A program made the position numbers and the translations under genes. A DNA stretch of 64,000 nucleotides from Rhynchonema sp. JSB1_4 (Eukaryota > Nematoda > Chromadorea > Monhysterida > Xyalidae), in assembly GCA_030248065.1 (NCBI GenBank), contig JASAMV010003716.1:1-64000 (forward strand). The letters are read 5' to 3'. Below the pieces are notes generated by a model. It was not told the origin of the DNA and made no database searches. It saw nothing but the letters and a program-made list of their open reading frames with translations. Of this stretch, positions 24,301-37,879 are shown piece after piece; the stretch's first letter is position 1; every line of letters starts with the position of its first letter.

Positions 24301-27300
24301 ATTGCCGCAGTGATCGGAATCAACGTGATCAGTATGGCGCTCGAATTCTACATGATGCCGGCCGTTCTGGTGCACATACTGCGAGCGTTGAACTACTTCT
24401 TCACCACTGTCTTCACGCTCGAGTTCTTTCTCAAACTCTACGCACTGGGATGTGGCGGGTATTTCAAGGAACGGTTAGTACTCTTTAAAAACAGTTTGGC
24501 TTTTTTTGACGGTGATGATAAATGTTAATATCATTTAAAGGGCTCGGGACATAACCGAAGGAAGGATAGCAGGACATATTGTTACATACCGTTGGAAAGC
24601 ATTCCGACAGCCTACGTCACGCACATATTTTAAGCTCCTTGGAGATTCGCTATCTCTTGGTAGAGGGACTTTTCGTTCCAGAAAAAACTGAATTTTTGCA
24701 CAAATTGGAACGACCGGTGCAGAAACCCCAAATGCATTGAAGGTCAAGTAACACGTGGATAAGATTACAACAGCTTCGGAATAACTTATCACCACAACTT
24801 CAGTTGCTCAAACCATTGCTTCACACGGTGAGGGTGCGAAACGTTCCAAAATCGGCCTTATTTTTCGATAACACAAGTTTGTCCCTAAATTTTGAGGCCA
24901 CGCTAAGCGCTACGGAAATAAGAACGCAATGGGGAAATAGAGCATCGTCGAAAGTACCAGAAAATAAGGTTTTTAAATTTTTTAACTCATGGCTAGCTCC
25001 GTGACAGCCCTAAAAATCCATTAAATTGCCGCTAAATTAGGTGGTTATATTCATCGCCAGAATTGTGACACATAAAGGCCACAGATTGTATCGGATTCGA
25101 AACAAAAAATTGAGAGAAACGTCTGATTTAACAACCTATCCAGCTCCGATGACCCCAAGGTCTACAGATCTCTCTGGGTAGCCATACTAATCTGAATATG
25201 ATATTCAGCTATAAATGCTTATTGTTAACAGCTATTGTAAATGTGACAGCACCAAACAATGTATCTCGGGATTAGCTTTCGAACGATATATAACAAGCCC
25301 CAATAAATTCTTACGCGTAAGGGCAGAGGCTAAAAAATTGCTTTTCTGACGATTCTGGAATGAACTGTCACGTCACCATGTGCGATTTCGGAATTTTGAC
25401 CGTTTCTTGCCCACAGTAAGAGATAGTATGGGCATGTTATATATCGTTCGATAGCTACGTTGAAGCTACATCGTTTGAAGCTATTAAATGTCCAATAATC
25501 TTTAACAGTAGCGACTTATAGCCAAATATCTTATTCAGGCTGGCATGGCTGCAGCAGCCGGACCATGGAGTTTGAAGTTTTGAAACTCGTCTAGATTGTT
25601 GGACTGTGCGTTTATCTGACTTTCTCGTTTCCAATGCAATGCAATGCGTGGCTTATTTACAGCACATTTCCATCAATGAATGCAACTATGCAGTCTAGGG
25701 GCAATTTTTAGGTCTTTTTTGGCCCGTCACGCCGCTATCAAAGTGTTTCCAAATTTAAAAACCTTATTTTCTGGTACTTTCGACAATGCTCTGTTTTTCT
25801 GTTGTATTTTCATTTCTGCAACACAAAGCACGGCCTCAAAATTTAGGGACAAACCTGTGTCCTCGAAAAATATGGCCGATTTTTTAAATGTTTCGCACCC
25901 TCACCGAGGGAAACAATGGTTTGAGCGATTGAAGTTTTCATGATAAATTATCCAGTAGCTGTTGTAATCCCATCCATGTGTTACTCGACCTTCAACTCAT
26001 TTGGGGTTTCTGCACCGGTCGTTTCAAGTTGTGAGAAAATTCACTTTTCTCTGGAACGAAAAGTCCCTCTACCAAGAGATAGCGATTCTCTAAGGAGCTG
26101 AACATTTGTGCGTGATATGTGCTGCCACATTGCTTTCCAGCGATGTATAACACTGTGCTCTGCTGCCCTTCCTTCGGTTGTGTCCCGAGCCCTTTAATGC
26201 TCTTTTAAGCTGGAATCAACTAGATTCGTTCATCGTGTTGCTATCGATTCTCGGCATCATATTCGAGGAATTCCACACGCTTAAACTACCAATCAATCCG
26301 ACCATCATTCGTGTGATGAGAGTGCTGAGGATTGCTCGTGGTTGGTGGCCACTCTCTACTCCATAAATGGCCTCTTATGTTACTTACTAAGAAAGCGATT
26401 GTACCGTTCTCAAATTTATTGGATGATTGGATTCAGCACTTTGCCGCGCACTGGGCAACATGATCCCATGGATGGTCTCAGTGCGTAACATGAATTTCAA
26501 GCAACTTGTAGGTTAGAGATGCCGCGAGCTCCAACCTCAGTCGAAAACTTGCAACAAGCACAAATATAATTAATAATTATCAGTTCTTAGTTAAATATTA
26601 ATCTTCAGTCTTGAAACTACTGAAGATGGCCAAGGGCATTCGTTCACTGCTGGACACGGTCGGCCAAGCGCTGCCGCAAGTCGGCAATCTGGGCGGCCTG
26701 TTCTTTCTCTTGTTCTTCATCTTCGCTGCACTGGGAGTGGAATTGTTTGGAAGACTTGGTTAGTGGTCATCTTTATTTTTCTGATTTTAAACTGATTATC
26801 GCGCTGATTCTATCTTTCTTTCCAGAATGTTCCGAAGAGCATCCGTGCGATGGGCTGGGCGAGCACGCTCATTTTCGATCGTTCGGCATGGCTGTATTGA
26901 CGTTGTTCAGGATAGCGACCGGCGATAACTGGAATGGCATTATGAAGGTGCGACACTGTTTAAACGAAAGTTTTGTGGCAGCTTATTAAGATGGGAAATT
27001 TCCACCTCTTATAAAGCGTGCGTAGACTGTTTATGATAAACAACAATTGAATCGCCCCGTTTCAATCACATCACAAGGCGTAAGGAATAGAATACCCACT
27101 ACCACGGTGGAGCAAAACGTAGCAGAGCCTAAGCCTAAGCAGAGCAAAACGTAACCGTATGAGATGACCAGTGCAGATTTCCAAATTTCGCTATACATGC
27201 ATACTAACGGTCACGATAACAAAGGTGCATCAAGTTTGTCTCTTGTCATACATTGTGAAACATCACAGGACACCCTTCGCGACGACTGCGACAACAGCGA

Positions 27301-30112
27301 CGCGTGTATGTCCAACTGTTGTGTGTCGCCCATAATGGCACCCATCTATTTCGTCGTGTTCGTTCTCATCAGCCAATTTGTGCTGGTCAACGTTGTGGTG
27401 GCCGTTCTGATGAAACAACTGGAAGTGAGCAATAAGAAGGATGCGACGCCCGACAGTGCTGTGGATGGCGCGACGACCGACGGCAATCAGACGGGCACGG
27501 AGGGCGCCAATGACGAGACGACCGAGCCGGAGAGGGATACGGATGTGCGTTGATGAGAGAGATTCTGTTTCTATATTTTTCGTCAGTTGATCACAGACTC
27601 TGGCAAACAAAGCAACTGCGCATCAAATTGGTAGTTTGATAGTGTGACCGTGCAAAAGAGTGGTCGATTTCTTCTCTTACACCGACCTTCCTCAGAGAAT
27701 AATAGTTGTTTCCTGGAATATATGTAACCTGCCGGTTTTTATGCCAGCCTGTCAACACACAGGAGGGTGTTTGTTCCAGGTTCCAATTGGCTACATAACT
27801 AGATATCTCAACTTGAGAATGTTTGGATATGAACACCCTTGGCCCAAACCCCCCCCCCCCCCCCTCCCCCCTTCTCCCCCCCCCCCATGACAACTTCCAG
27901 CGTGCTGACCTCAAATGTTGCGTGTTAACGCAAACAGCAACTGAGATGTTTGACCAAAAGCATAAATTTACTTGCAGAAATTCACCATTCCGCAAAGGTG
28001 AGCAGATAAACGCGGAATGCGGAATGCAGAATTTTGCCATTCCGCGTTTATCTGCTCACCAATTTCCGCATTCCGCGTTTATCTGCTCACAGCCTCACTA
28101 GGTTCGCCAAGGGTAGAAATAATTCCTGGACTTTCACGTCTTGCAGGGCGCGCCAACGGACGCCGATTCCGAGTTGACCCACCGTCGGACGTCCGTGTCC
28201 GGCATTCCTCGTCTGTCGGCGCGTCACGGGGTGCTGGGCCACATCGGTGCCGTGCCCGTCCTGGTGCCCCTGGCATCGCCCGTGTACGCTGTCAGGCCGG
28301 GCAGCTCAAGGGGCAGCATTGTCAGTGAGACACCGTCCAAGTACAGTCTGCCTGAACTGCCTGTTGGGGCGCGCTCCCCGACCGTGTACCCAGTGGCGGG
28401 AACCTCCACCGCACCGCAAGCCGGGGAGGTCATGTTGGTGCAGGTTCGTCTGCTAAGGGTCTTATTCAGTATTCTATCCCGGCTTCAAGCTGTTTCGTTA
28501 GAGATTGATTGTGAACTTATCCGAGTAACAACAACCAGTAGGCTCCAAAAAATTAAATTTGTCAGCAAAAACATAATTTTAAGTGGCACTGCTAATGCTA
28601 AGACATAAACATAAAGCCGAATCATAGTTTGGGTTTGGCGGTGCTGGTTTCATGCTTTGCCACGCTTGAGCGCACCTGCACCGTCGGAGAGGTACCCTAG
28701 CTGAAAATGTAGCCATCATCAAAGTGGCAACATTCCAAATTTTCCATGGTTTCAGTTCACCTATCCAGCGCAATCCATCGGCGAGCCACGTCAACTGCGT
28801 TCGCGTTACACATCGAGTTTCTACCGTCACCGCCGACCCACCAGATGGCGTCAGGCGAGCGTACGAGCACCGGGCGCCAGCAGCGATGTGACGGGCAAGA
28901 AGAGACATGAGGACATGACCATACCTAGGCCAGCGGCCCCGCTCGAAAACAATGAAGACACGGAGCCGTTCTTGGGCACTGCGGATGGTGTGTTGCTGTT
29001 GCCTACATGGGCTACCTTTTTTTATCAATTTTAAGTGGGTTTCACCGTAGGTAGTGCGGATGGAGCACACAACCAGAGTTCTTAAAGCGGGAAACCGTAT
29101 ATCTCATGCTTGCTTTTTTACTACGCAGTTGGACTGTTTATGTCCAACGGTCACAAAAACAACGATCAAACGAGATAAACCACGTTAAAACTGTCAGAAT
29201 TTATCTTTGAAAAGTTGCTTTCAGGAACAAACGCGAGCTTGTGCCGACTTACGCTCACCCTTTTGATCATGAAAGGCAGTGAGACTGAGACAAGAACCAG
29301 CTCGCTGACAGATGAAACCTTTGTGAAACATTTCACACGTGGCTGTTGGTTGACGAGCTGGTTGGATTCCCTACTAAATGTTCTGCCGTTGCCTGATCAA
29401 AAGGGGGAGCGTAAGTCGGCACAAGCTCGAGTTTGTTCCCGAAAGCAAATTTTAAAAATTAATTCTCACAATTTAAACGCATTTCATTTTGTTTGAACGA
29501 TGTTTTTGTGATCACTCATCGTATATAGTCACATTTTATTGCGAAAGGGCGGATTCTGAGAGCATGCGATATCCGGTTGCCCGGTTTAATGATGGAGCAA
29601 TTCGATTGCCTTGGTGCGTTGGGGATAAGCTAACGGCAAAAATATTACTACACTGATGCCACTAATTTGTACCGACTTAAAAGTAGTTCAGTTTGAGTCA
29701 GGGGATTTTACGCTGGTCGAAACTAGTGGCATTAGTAAATATCCTCAATGCCAATTTTCACATGACCAAGAGGAGCGATCCGATCGCACAGTTTGATATC
29801 GGTGGGTCACACGTATACATATGTTTCAAAAAATGCAATCCTTCATCAGGCGACACGGAGCTGGTCGAACTTCACCCGAGCGCCACCCAACCAGTGACGG
29901 TGTCGTTAACGAACGAGACTGCCGACAACAACAATCGACGTCAATCAATCACCGATACCGATCATAATCGATTGAATTTGATCGCTAAGTTGGAGTCACA
30001 CAATCGAAACAGCAGCAGTGGGACGACGATGCCGCTGTTGGCCAGGAATTCGACCGGCGTTGGGGAGATTAATGACGCAGAGTCAAATCATGACTTGAGT
30101 TCAATGGTGTGA
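9174..30112 (+). CDS. cca-1: T-type voltage-gated calcium channel alpha-1 subunit (CaV3), whole gene
   Basis: Pore-forming subunit of a low-voltage-activated calcium channel in the plasma membrane of excitable cells. I joined 38 exons whose phases all agree: 7002 nt, 2333 residues plus TGA. Exons: 9174-9316, 12243-12399, 12491-12582, 12665-12783, 12853-13003, 13068-13208, 13538-13703, 13784-13876, 13967-14099, 14175-14272, 14346-14623, 14740-14865, 14934-15216, 15290-15445, 15539-15690, 15755-15940, 16847-16976 or 17474-17630, 18314-18493, 18560-18650, 19129-19299, 19631-19782, 19857-20017, 20330-20548, 20883-21197, 21276-21393, 21475-21877, 22243-22568, 22839-22928, 23016-23262, 24206-24473, 26210-26340, 26609-26758, 26826-26947, 27269-27544, 28147-28443, 28756-28987, 29225-29410, 29850-30112. 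Four 6-TM repeats are present with filter residues Glu (LEGW), Glu (QEDW), Asp (KDGW), Asp (GDNW), the EEDD ring typical of CaV3 rather than the EEEE of CaV1/2. Size matches the family. The weakest joins are intron 1 (AT-AC) and the 19299 donor. Confidence 0.95.
9317..12242 (+). other. cca-1 intron 1, putative AT-AC intron (2926 nt)
   Basis: The intron starts ATAAGTGCC and ends TTTCAC; the join gives CC|G TGG, reading Pro-Trp-Phe-Asp, exactly the family sequence. A GT-AG join is not available: upstream of the Trp codon the frame is open only back to the TAA at 12208-12210, and no AG occurs in between, while the first AG downstream (12253-12254) would delete the conserved WFD. A sequence TACCTAAC at 12215-12222 matches the U12 branch consensus TTCCTRAY at 7 of 8 bases, about 21 nt from the 3' end. 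The donor, however, resembles the ATAAGT class that the major spliceosome can use. The intron holds 173- and 208-codon antisense open frames without recognisable domains. Confidence 0.65.
10868..10879. repeat. GTACATATGTAC palindrome (one of several in the window)
   Basis: The 12-bp palindrome also occurs at 7419-7430 and 9021-9032; shorter or extended forms embedded in TACA/TATG runs occur near 42216-42252, 48093-48127, 60286-60297 and 61861-61880. It looks like a simple-sequence family of this genome rather than a regulatory site. Confidence 0.7.
12243..14272 (+). CDS. cca-1: cca-1 exons 2-10: domain I and gating-brake region
   Basis: Nine exons give IS1 ([19 protein letters not shown]), IS2-S3, the IS4 voltage sensor with regularly spaced Arg ([20 protein letters not shown], exon 4), and IS5 ([15 protein letters not shown]). 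A Cys-rich extracellular loop follows, then the pore helix and filter ([11 protein letters not shown], Glu near residue 328), and IS6 ([20 protein letters not shown]). The extracellular loop has several Cys and NxT/S sequons (exon 7). Directly after IS6 comes a charged stretch ([11 protein letters not shown]) and a second helix around [15 protein letters not shown]. In CaV3 channels this helix-loop-helix is the gating brake. All acceptors are canonical AG and all donors GT (exon 2 starts at the AT-AC join). Exon 8 ends at GTG before gttggt, and the alternative later donor would break the frame. Confidence 0.93.
14346..15216 (+). CDS. cca-1: cca-1 exons 11-13: I-II cytoplasmic linker
   Basis: About 230 residues of low-complexity linker between domains I and II. 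It starts [14 protein letters not shown], completing the gating-brake region, and then has a strongly basic run ([10 protein letters not shown]) that could bind lipid, calmodulin or act as a sorting signal. Next come acidic patches ([42 protein letters not shown]) rich in potential casein-kinase-2 sites. Phases of exons 11, 12 and 13 agree (278, 126 and 283 nt). The linker is poorly conserved in the family, so the call rests on position and frame continuity rather than similarity. Exon 13 ends at ATG before gttggt. Confidence 0.8.
15290..15940 (+). CDS. cca-1: cca-1 exons 14-16: domain II S1-S5
   Basis: Exon 14 gives IIS1 ([20 protein letters not shown]), exon 15 gives IIS2-S3 ([18 protein letters not shown], then [20 protein letters not shown]), and exon 16 gives the IIS4 sensor ([20 protein letters not shown]) and IIS5 ending LLVLFIFIF. 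Similarity to animal CaV3 domain II is very high. Exon 16 ends with AG of a Ser codon, so the next exon must supply one base: both candidate turret exons do. The acceptor of exon 14 is AG at 15288-15289; an earlier AG (after ACAAACAG) would lead to a stop. Confidence 0.93.
16847..16976 (+). CDS. cca-1: cca-1 exon 17a: domain II S5-P turret, three-cysteine version
   Basis: A 130-nt exon with acceptor ATTCAG and donor GTAATT. It reads (S)[12 protein letters not shown], then an acidic turret ([14 protein letters not shown]), then the pore-helix start [16 protein letters not shown]. It holds three Cys (GCKFC and VRVC). It closely resembles the single turret exon of vertebrate CaV3. It begins with the last base of a Ser codon and ends in phase 0, the same as the downstream exon 17b. 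Length is 1 modulo 3, so skipping it or using it together with 17b shifts the frame. Confidence 0.93.
17241..17266 (+). repeat. (CA)13 microsatellite in the intron between cca-1 exons 17a and 17b
   Basis: Thirteen uninterrupted CA units lie between the two mutually exclusive exons. CA repeats can bind hnRNP L-like splicing regulators in other animals; a role here is only a possibility. Confidence 0.95.
17474..17630 (+). CDS. cca-1: cca-1 exon 17b: domain II S5-P turret, five-cysteine version (mutually exclusive)
   Basis: A 157-nt exon with acceptor AG at 17472-17473 and donor GTACTG. It reads (S)[12 protein letters not shown], then a turret with [15 protein letters not shown], then [16 protein letters not shown]. 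Start phase, end phase and flanking motifs (LLGM..LFG.KFC; RKNFD...TVFQ) are the same as exon 17a, which lies 497 nt upstream. It has five Cys and one NVT glycosylation sequon. In invertebrate CaV3 genes (best studied in the snail Lymnaea) two alternative exons at exactly this site encode turrets with different Cys numbers and change sodium versus calcium permeability. Either exon gives a complete protein (2333 or 2342 residues). Confidence 0.92.
18314..18650 (+). CDS. cca-1: cca-1 exons 18-19: domain II filter, IIS6 and start of II-III linker
   Basis: Exon 18 begins [20 protein letters not shown]; the Glu of QEDW is the domain II filter residue (about residue 873 with exon 17a). IIS6 follows ([20 protein letters not shown], then AILVEGFQ), then a charged helix ([10 protein letters not shown]). 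Exon 19 continues as a probable charged coiled stretch ([19 protein letters not shown]). Phases: 180 nt and 91 nt. Exon 18 uses the donor at GTGCGA (18494). Confidence 0.92.
19129..21393 (+). CDS. cca-1: cca-1 exons 20-25: II-III cytoplasmic linker
   Basis: Six exons encode about 380 residues of Pro/Ser/Thr-rich linker. Stretches include a Cys pair (NMCTCELL), Pro-rich runs ([23 protein letters not shown]), an Arg/acidic region ([36 protein letters not shown]) and a glutamine/charged helix just before domain III ([20 protein letters not shown]). Sequence is not strongly conserved in the family, so exon calls rest on splice sites and on perfect phase continuity. The least certain boundary is the exon 20 donor. 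I chose CTT|GTTCGT at 19299 because it is the join that keeps the next exon in frame; the nearer GT at 19278 leads to a stop. Confidence 0.8.
21475..23262 (+). CDS. cca-1: cca-1 exons 26-29: domain III
   Basis: Exon 26 starts with a Cys cluster ([10 protein letters not shown]) that CaV3 proteins carry before domain III, then IIIS1 ([19 protein letters not shown]), S2 and S3. Exon 27 has the IIIS4 sensor ([20 protein letters not shown]), IIIS5 ([20 protein letters not shown]) and an extracellular loop with an NVTNKS region and conserved Cys. Exon 28 carries the pore helix and filter ([20 protein letters not shown]; Asp near residue 1592). Exon 29 carries IIIS6 ([20 protein letters not shown]) and a Lys/Gln-rich III-IV linker start ([12 protein letters not shown]). 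Asp in the domain III filter is diagnostic for T-type channels. Confidence 0.94.
23585..23617 (+). CDS. Candidate 33-nt cassette microexon in the cca-1 III-IV linker
   Basis: Inside the 943-nt intron between exons 29 and 30, a TTTTCAG acceptor is followed by 33 nt and a GTCAGT donor. Joined in the phase of the flanking exons it reads [11 protein letters not shown], with no stop, and adds exactly 11 residues between FFKR and EKAKKG. The length is divisible by three and so neutral for the frame. Vertebrate CaV3.1 has small alternative exons in the same III-IV linker, so a regulated microexon here is plausible. Conservation in related species and reads across the junctions would settle it; chance matches to short splice motifs are common. 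Confidence 0.45.
24206..24473 (+). CDS. cca-1: cca-1 exon 30: end of III-IV linker and domain IV S1-S2
   Basis: After the basic linker ([18 protein letters not shown]), IVS1 ([20 protein letters not shown]) and IVS2 ([20 protein letters not shown]) follow, ending YFKER with a split Arg codon (CG|C). The III-IV linker is short, as in all CaV3. The donor is GTTAGT. The next exon lies 1.7 kb away only because a palindromic transposable element fills the intron. Confidence 0.94.
24539..26193. mobile_element. Palindromic TTAA-flanked DNA element (piggyBac-type MITE) in cca-1 intron 30
   Basis: The body is 1655 bp, starting AGGGCTCGGGAC and ending GTCCCGAGCCCT. It is flanked on both sides by TTAA (24535-24538 and 26194-26197), the target duplicated by piggyBac-type transposases. 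Left (24539-25302) and right (25430-26193) arms are each 764 bp and inverted copies, with a loop of about 127 bp. Similarity is high at the ends and looser towards the centre. No transposase frame is present, so it is non-autonomous. Removing it and one TTAA leaves an intron of about 80 nt. The right end lies 10 nt from the acceptor AG of exon 31, so the polypyrimidine tract and branch site are partly or wholly supplied by the element. Confidence 0.88.
26210..27544 (+). CDS. cca-1: cca-1 exons 31-34: domain IV S3 to S6
   Basis: Exon 31 gives IVS3 ([20 protein letters not shown]) and the start of IVS4 ([13 protein letters not shown]). Exon 32 continues [16 protein letters not shown] and IVS5 ([20 protein letters not shown]). 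Exon 33 has the Cys loop and the filter ([16 protein letters not shown]; Asp near residue 1909). Exon 34 has an extracellular Cys-rich segment ([14 protein letters not shown]), IVS6 ([20 protein letters not shown]) and the start of the acidic C-tail. In exon 34 the frame would end with TGA at 27550-27552 if the GTGCGT donor at 27545 were not used; that would give a short-tailed channel. Confidence 0.93.
27849..27886 (+). repeat. Poly-C / C-rich tract in cca-1 intron 34
   Basis: About 38 bases that are nearly all C, interrupted by a few T. Long C runs are prone to sequencing and assembly length errors and can form i-motif/G-quadruplex structures. Position is inside the intron between exons 34 and 35. 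Confidence 0.95.
27889..27941 (+). repeat. Copy 1 of a dispersed repeat of about 53 bp (other copy 52284-52337)
   Basis: The segment starting GACAACTTCCAGCGTGCTG and ending AACAGCAAC is about 85% identical to 52284-52337 in the same orientation. Both copies can be read in one frame with a related peptide (DNFQRADLK here, DKFQLADLN in the other), which hints at a fragment of a repeated coding sequence such as a transposable element. No family recognised. Confidence 0.6.
27998..28090. repeat. Three copies of a 22-bp unit, one inverted, forming alternative hairpins
   Basis: GTGAGCAGATAAACGCGGAATG at 27998-28019 is followed by its exact reverse complement at 28038-28059 and again at 28069-28090. 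The first copy can therefore pair with either of the other two (loops of 18 or 49 nt). Related GCGGAATGCGGAATGC duplications fill the gap. Located in cca-1 intron 34, about 55 nt before the exon 35 acceptor. Confidence 0.9.
28147..30112 (+). CDS. cca-1: cca-1 exons 35-38: cytoplasmic C-terminal tail and stop
   Basis: Four exons encode roughly 325 residues of tail after IVS6. It is Ser/Thr/Pro-rich with basic patches ([18 protein letters not shown]) and an Asn/Asp-rich final part ([20 protein letters not shown]) ending DLSSMV before TGA. CaV3 tails have no strongly conserved domain, and none is visible. Frames of exons 35 (297 nt), 36 (232), 37 (186) and 38 agree through split codons GG|A and CG|C types. 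The last residues could be a class II-like PDZ-binding end (SSMV), which is inference. No clear AATAAA lies immediately downstream. Confidence 0.78.
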
Positions 30113-32225
30113 CTTTGTTTCGAGAGCCAAGCCTCGCGAAGCAAATCGTAAGACGACTGACAAACTGAGCGGAGTTGAGAATCGTGGACTCTGAACCGAA
30201 TTCGAACCGCGAATCTATACCTGCCCAGCGCGATTGGGAATAACGACTAGCGAATAACTACATTGTTGTGCCAGGAGGACACACTTTCAATATATTCGAT
30301 AGAAACTGTGATACAATTTGTATTCTTGGAATTTTGCAAGAAATGTCGTTAAACGCAATCGACTGAACTCCTTGCTACATAGAAACGTTAATTATGCTAT
30401 GCCGGAAGATGTCTGTATACTATACGTGTACACAAAATGAAAGGGAATTAAAATAATAATTTTTATTTTCTTTCTATCTCTCTTTCTGAACTTTCGCAAA
30501 GCGCGTGGTGCGTACTCACAATATCAGCAAATTTGAATATAATGTTGATATTTAATCGTTTGGTATGATTACATGCACTGACATTTTTATATGTTTGTAT
30601 GATTACTGTGCAACAGGCTCAAAATTGGAAAATAATTGTTTTGAAAAGTTTTATGATAAAAGGGAACCAAATGACCACCGGTTTTGCTGTCATTTTTATT
30701 CTTTATGGGTCGAGCCACACCAAAAAGTTATAACATATTAACTTTAATCCAATTTTAGATATAATTAAGCAAAAATATAGTGATAATCTGGCATAGATAT
30801 AGACTAGTTTCACTTTGACTTTTTGGAGTTCATTTGTTACCGGAAACGGTTTTGCGATGACTAGATGATTGTAATATCATTCAGCATTCTTGATACATTA
30901 AGTACAATACTTGCATTTAAAGTACAAATTCACACAAAATTCAAATAAAAATAATGGAAACATTGTACAGGCAAAGTAATAGCAACGTTGATGTTAGTAT
31001 ATGAAATTGGAAACGGCAGCTGCGAAATCAGTAGAATTTCAATGGTATACGAATAAATCGTACGTGATGCGAATTCTAATGACCGAATGAACATGAAACT
31101 TGAACAGTTCATTATACATAAACAGTTTACCAGCACGTTGCTACAACGAAATAATGCGTGAATGCATATATATATATACAAAATTCGATAAACAATGCTT
31201 CTTGACAAACACAAAAACAGGAGCGATTCTGGAATTTTGATTGTACAGCATTAAAGCCAGAAAGCTCAACTTTCGGAGACAAAAATTAAGAGGAAACATA
31301 TGTATATTGATCTTCGAACAATAAAATAATATAAACAAAGTTATGTTAAACTGCGTGAATATCACTGGGCTAACATTTTTGAAACATCACATTTAAGGTG
31401 CGCGATTAGCTGCTAATGATGGAATGTATAAGTACAGACCGCTCCATGGCATGGAGTCGATAATACATACAAACGCAAGGTCTCTCATACTTAAAATTAC
31501 GAACTACAATAATTAAGCAGTTTTGTGTGCAAAATCGGCAGTTCTCAATTTTAAAGATATAAACGCTTAACCCGACCACTAAAACCGGCTCCAGACAATT
31601 GCTCTCAAGCCATTACATAATATAAGCACAATTATAATTTCAGTCTCTCACTCTGAATTGGCTACGATAATAGCCATGTCTTAATCGAATCCCAAAATTT
31701 CTTTAAACATCGCCTTTCTGAAATTTCAGTTTAGTCCGAATTCTAGTACAGCGCATTTCTCATAATATTATGGTAAGTTTAGCGTTTAGCAGCAGTGTAG
31801 AATGTACAAGGCAGCTTTTCATGATACAATTTGTTGCCTAATTAGGCCTGGTATAAATCCATTGGAGGAGTACCTTAAGTAGAATAATGACACAAATGTG
31901 TGCGTGTAGTTTCAATGTACCACATTTGAGTGTAGAAATGTATACACAGTACAAATGCATATGATGAAATGGGTTGGAATGTTTCATAACATCAGATTGT
32001 CAACTTTGGATTGTCTCGAACATTTTGATTTGTATGCAAAAATCAAAAACAAAATTCGCTGCATAATCGACTTTCAGCAACAAAGATCGTCGAAAAGAGA
32101 CTACTCACACAGAGGCAGTGGTTCGGCATGATCGGAATGTGGTGCTGTGTTGTGTGTTCGGTGCGATTGTGTAAGTAGAAAGTAGATATCGTTCGATTAT
32201 CGATTATTCCATGAAGGTGGTCCTG
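30113..32225. other. Tail-to-tail intergenic space; 3' UTRs of cca-1 and unc-7-like
   Basis: AT-rich stretch between the two convergent stop codons. No open frame longer than about 94 codons and no protein similarity. AATAAA occurs at several places (for example near 30944 and 31320), and TTTATT, its complement for the minus-strand gene, also occurs, but I cannot tell which poly(A) signals are used. Confidence 0.6.
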
Positions 32226-37448
<5,223 letters not shown>

Positions 37449-37879
37449 AATGGCATGTTGCCGACTTTGTGTGGGGGATGTTGTTGGGTGGTGATGACGT
37501 TGGGGATGCGACGACGCGCAAACGCTGACAACTGTTGGGGGCGAATCTGTGTTGTGCGTGTATGGTTGACTGTCAGCTAAATGCAGCCGGAGTTGCTGAT
37601 AGTTATGCAGAAGGTGACGGTAGTACTGGTATTGAAGACTGCTGGCAGTGTTGGGATGGGCGGACGGGTAGTAGGTGGAACCGAGGAACTTGGTTCGCGT
37701 AGTTTGATGTGAGTTGTGGGCTACTAGTGCAGTGCCGTTGCTGACAGCACCGTTCGTTACTGCTGCTGGTACACCGTTGCGATAGGCACCTGGCGGTGGT
37801 TGGGGACCCACTGTTGTCACTGTTAACTTCACCAACGTGCTACTACACTTCAGTGAACGGTGGACGATGCCACCCGATA
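37449..37879 (-). CDS. Upstream open frame continuous with the unc-7-like N-terminus (partial, no ATG)
   Basis: The reading frame of the first coding exon stays open for about 144 codons upstream of the ATG at 37448, back to a TAA near 37880, with no ATG in between. It is rich in His, Thr, Ser, Asn, Pro and Tyr (for example VGPQPPPGAYRNG, SLQYQYYRHLLHNYQQ, PQRHHHPTTSPTQSRQ). C. elegans UNC-7 has a long Pro-rich N-terminal extension in its long isoform, so this may be coding and entered from a 5' exon further upstream. It could equally be 5' UTR that happens to be open. A cDNA 5' end would decide. Confidence 0.5.

Noticed and set aside
26434..26510. Possible extra exon between cca-1 exons 31 and 32 (ATTCAG acceptor)
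   Set aside because: No suitable in-frame GT donor; inclusion would break the directly matching V-L-K-L-L-K join of exons 31 and 32.
27998..28090. CRISPR-like array
   Set aside because: Only three units, one inverted, no regular spacers, and it lies in an animal intron.
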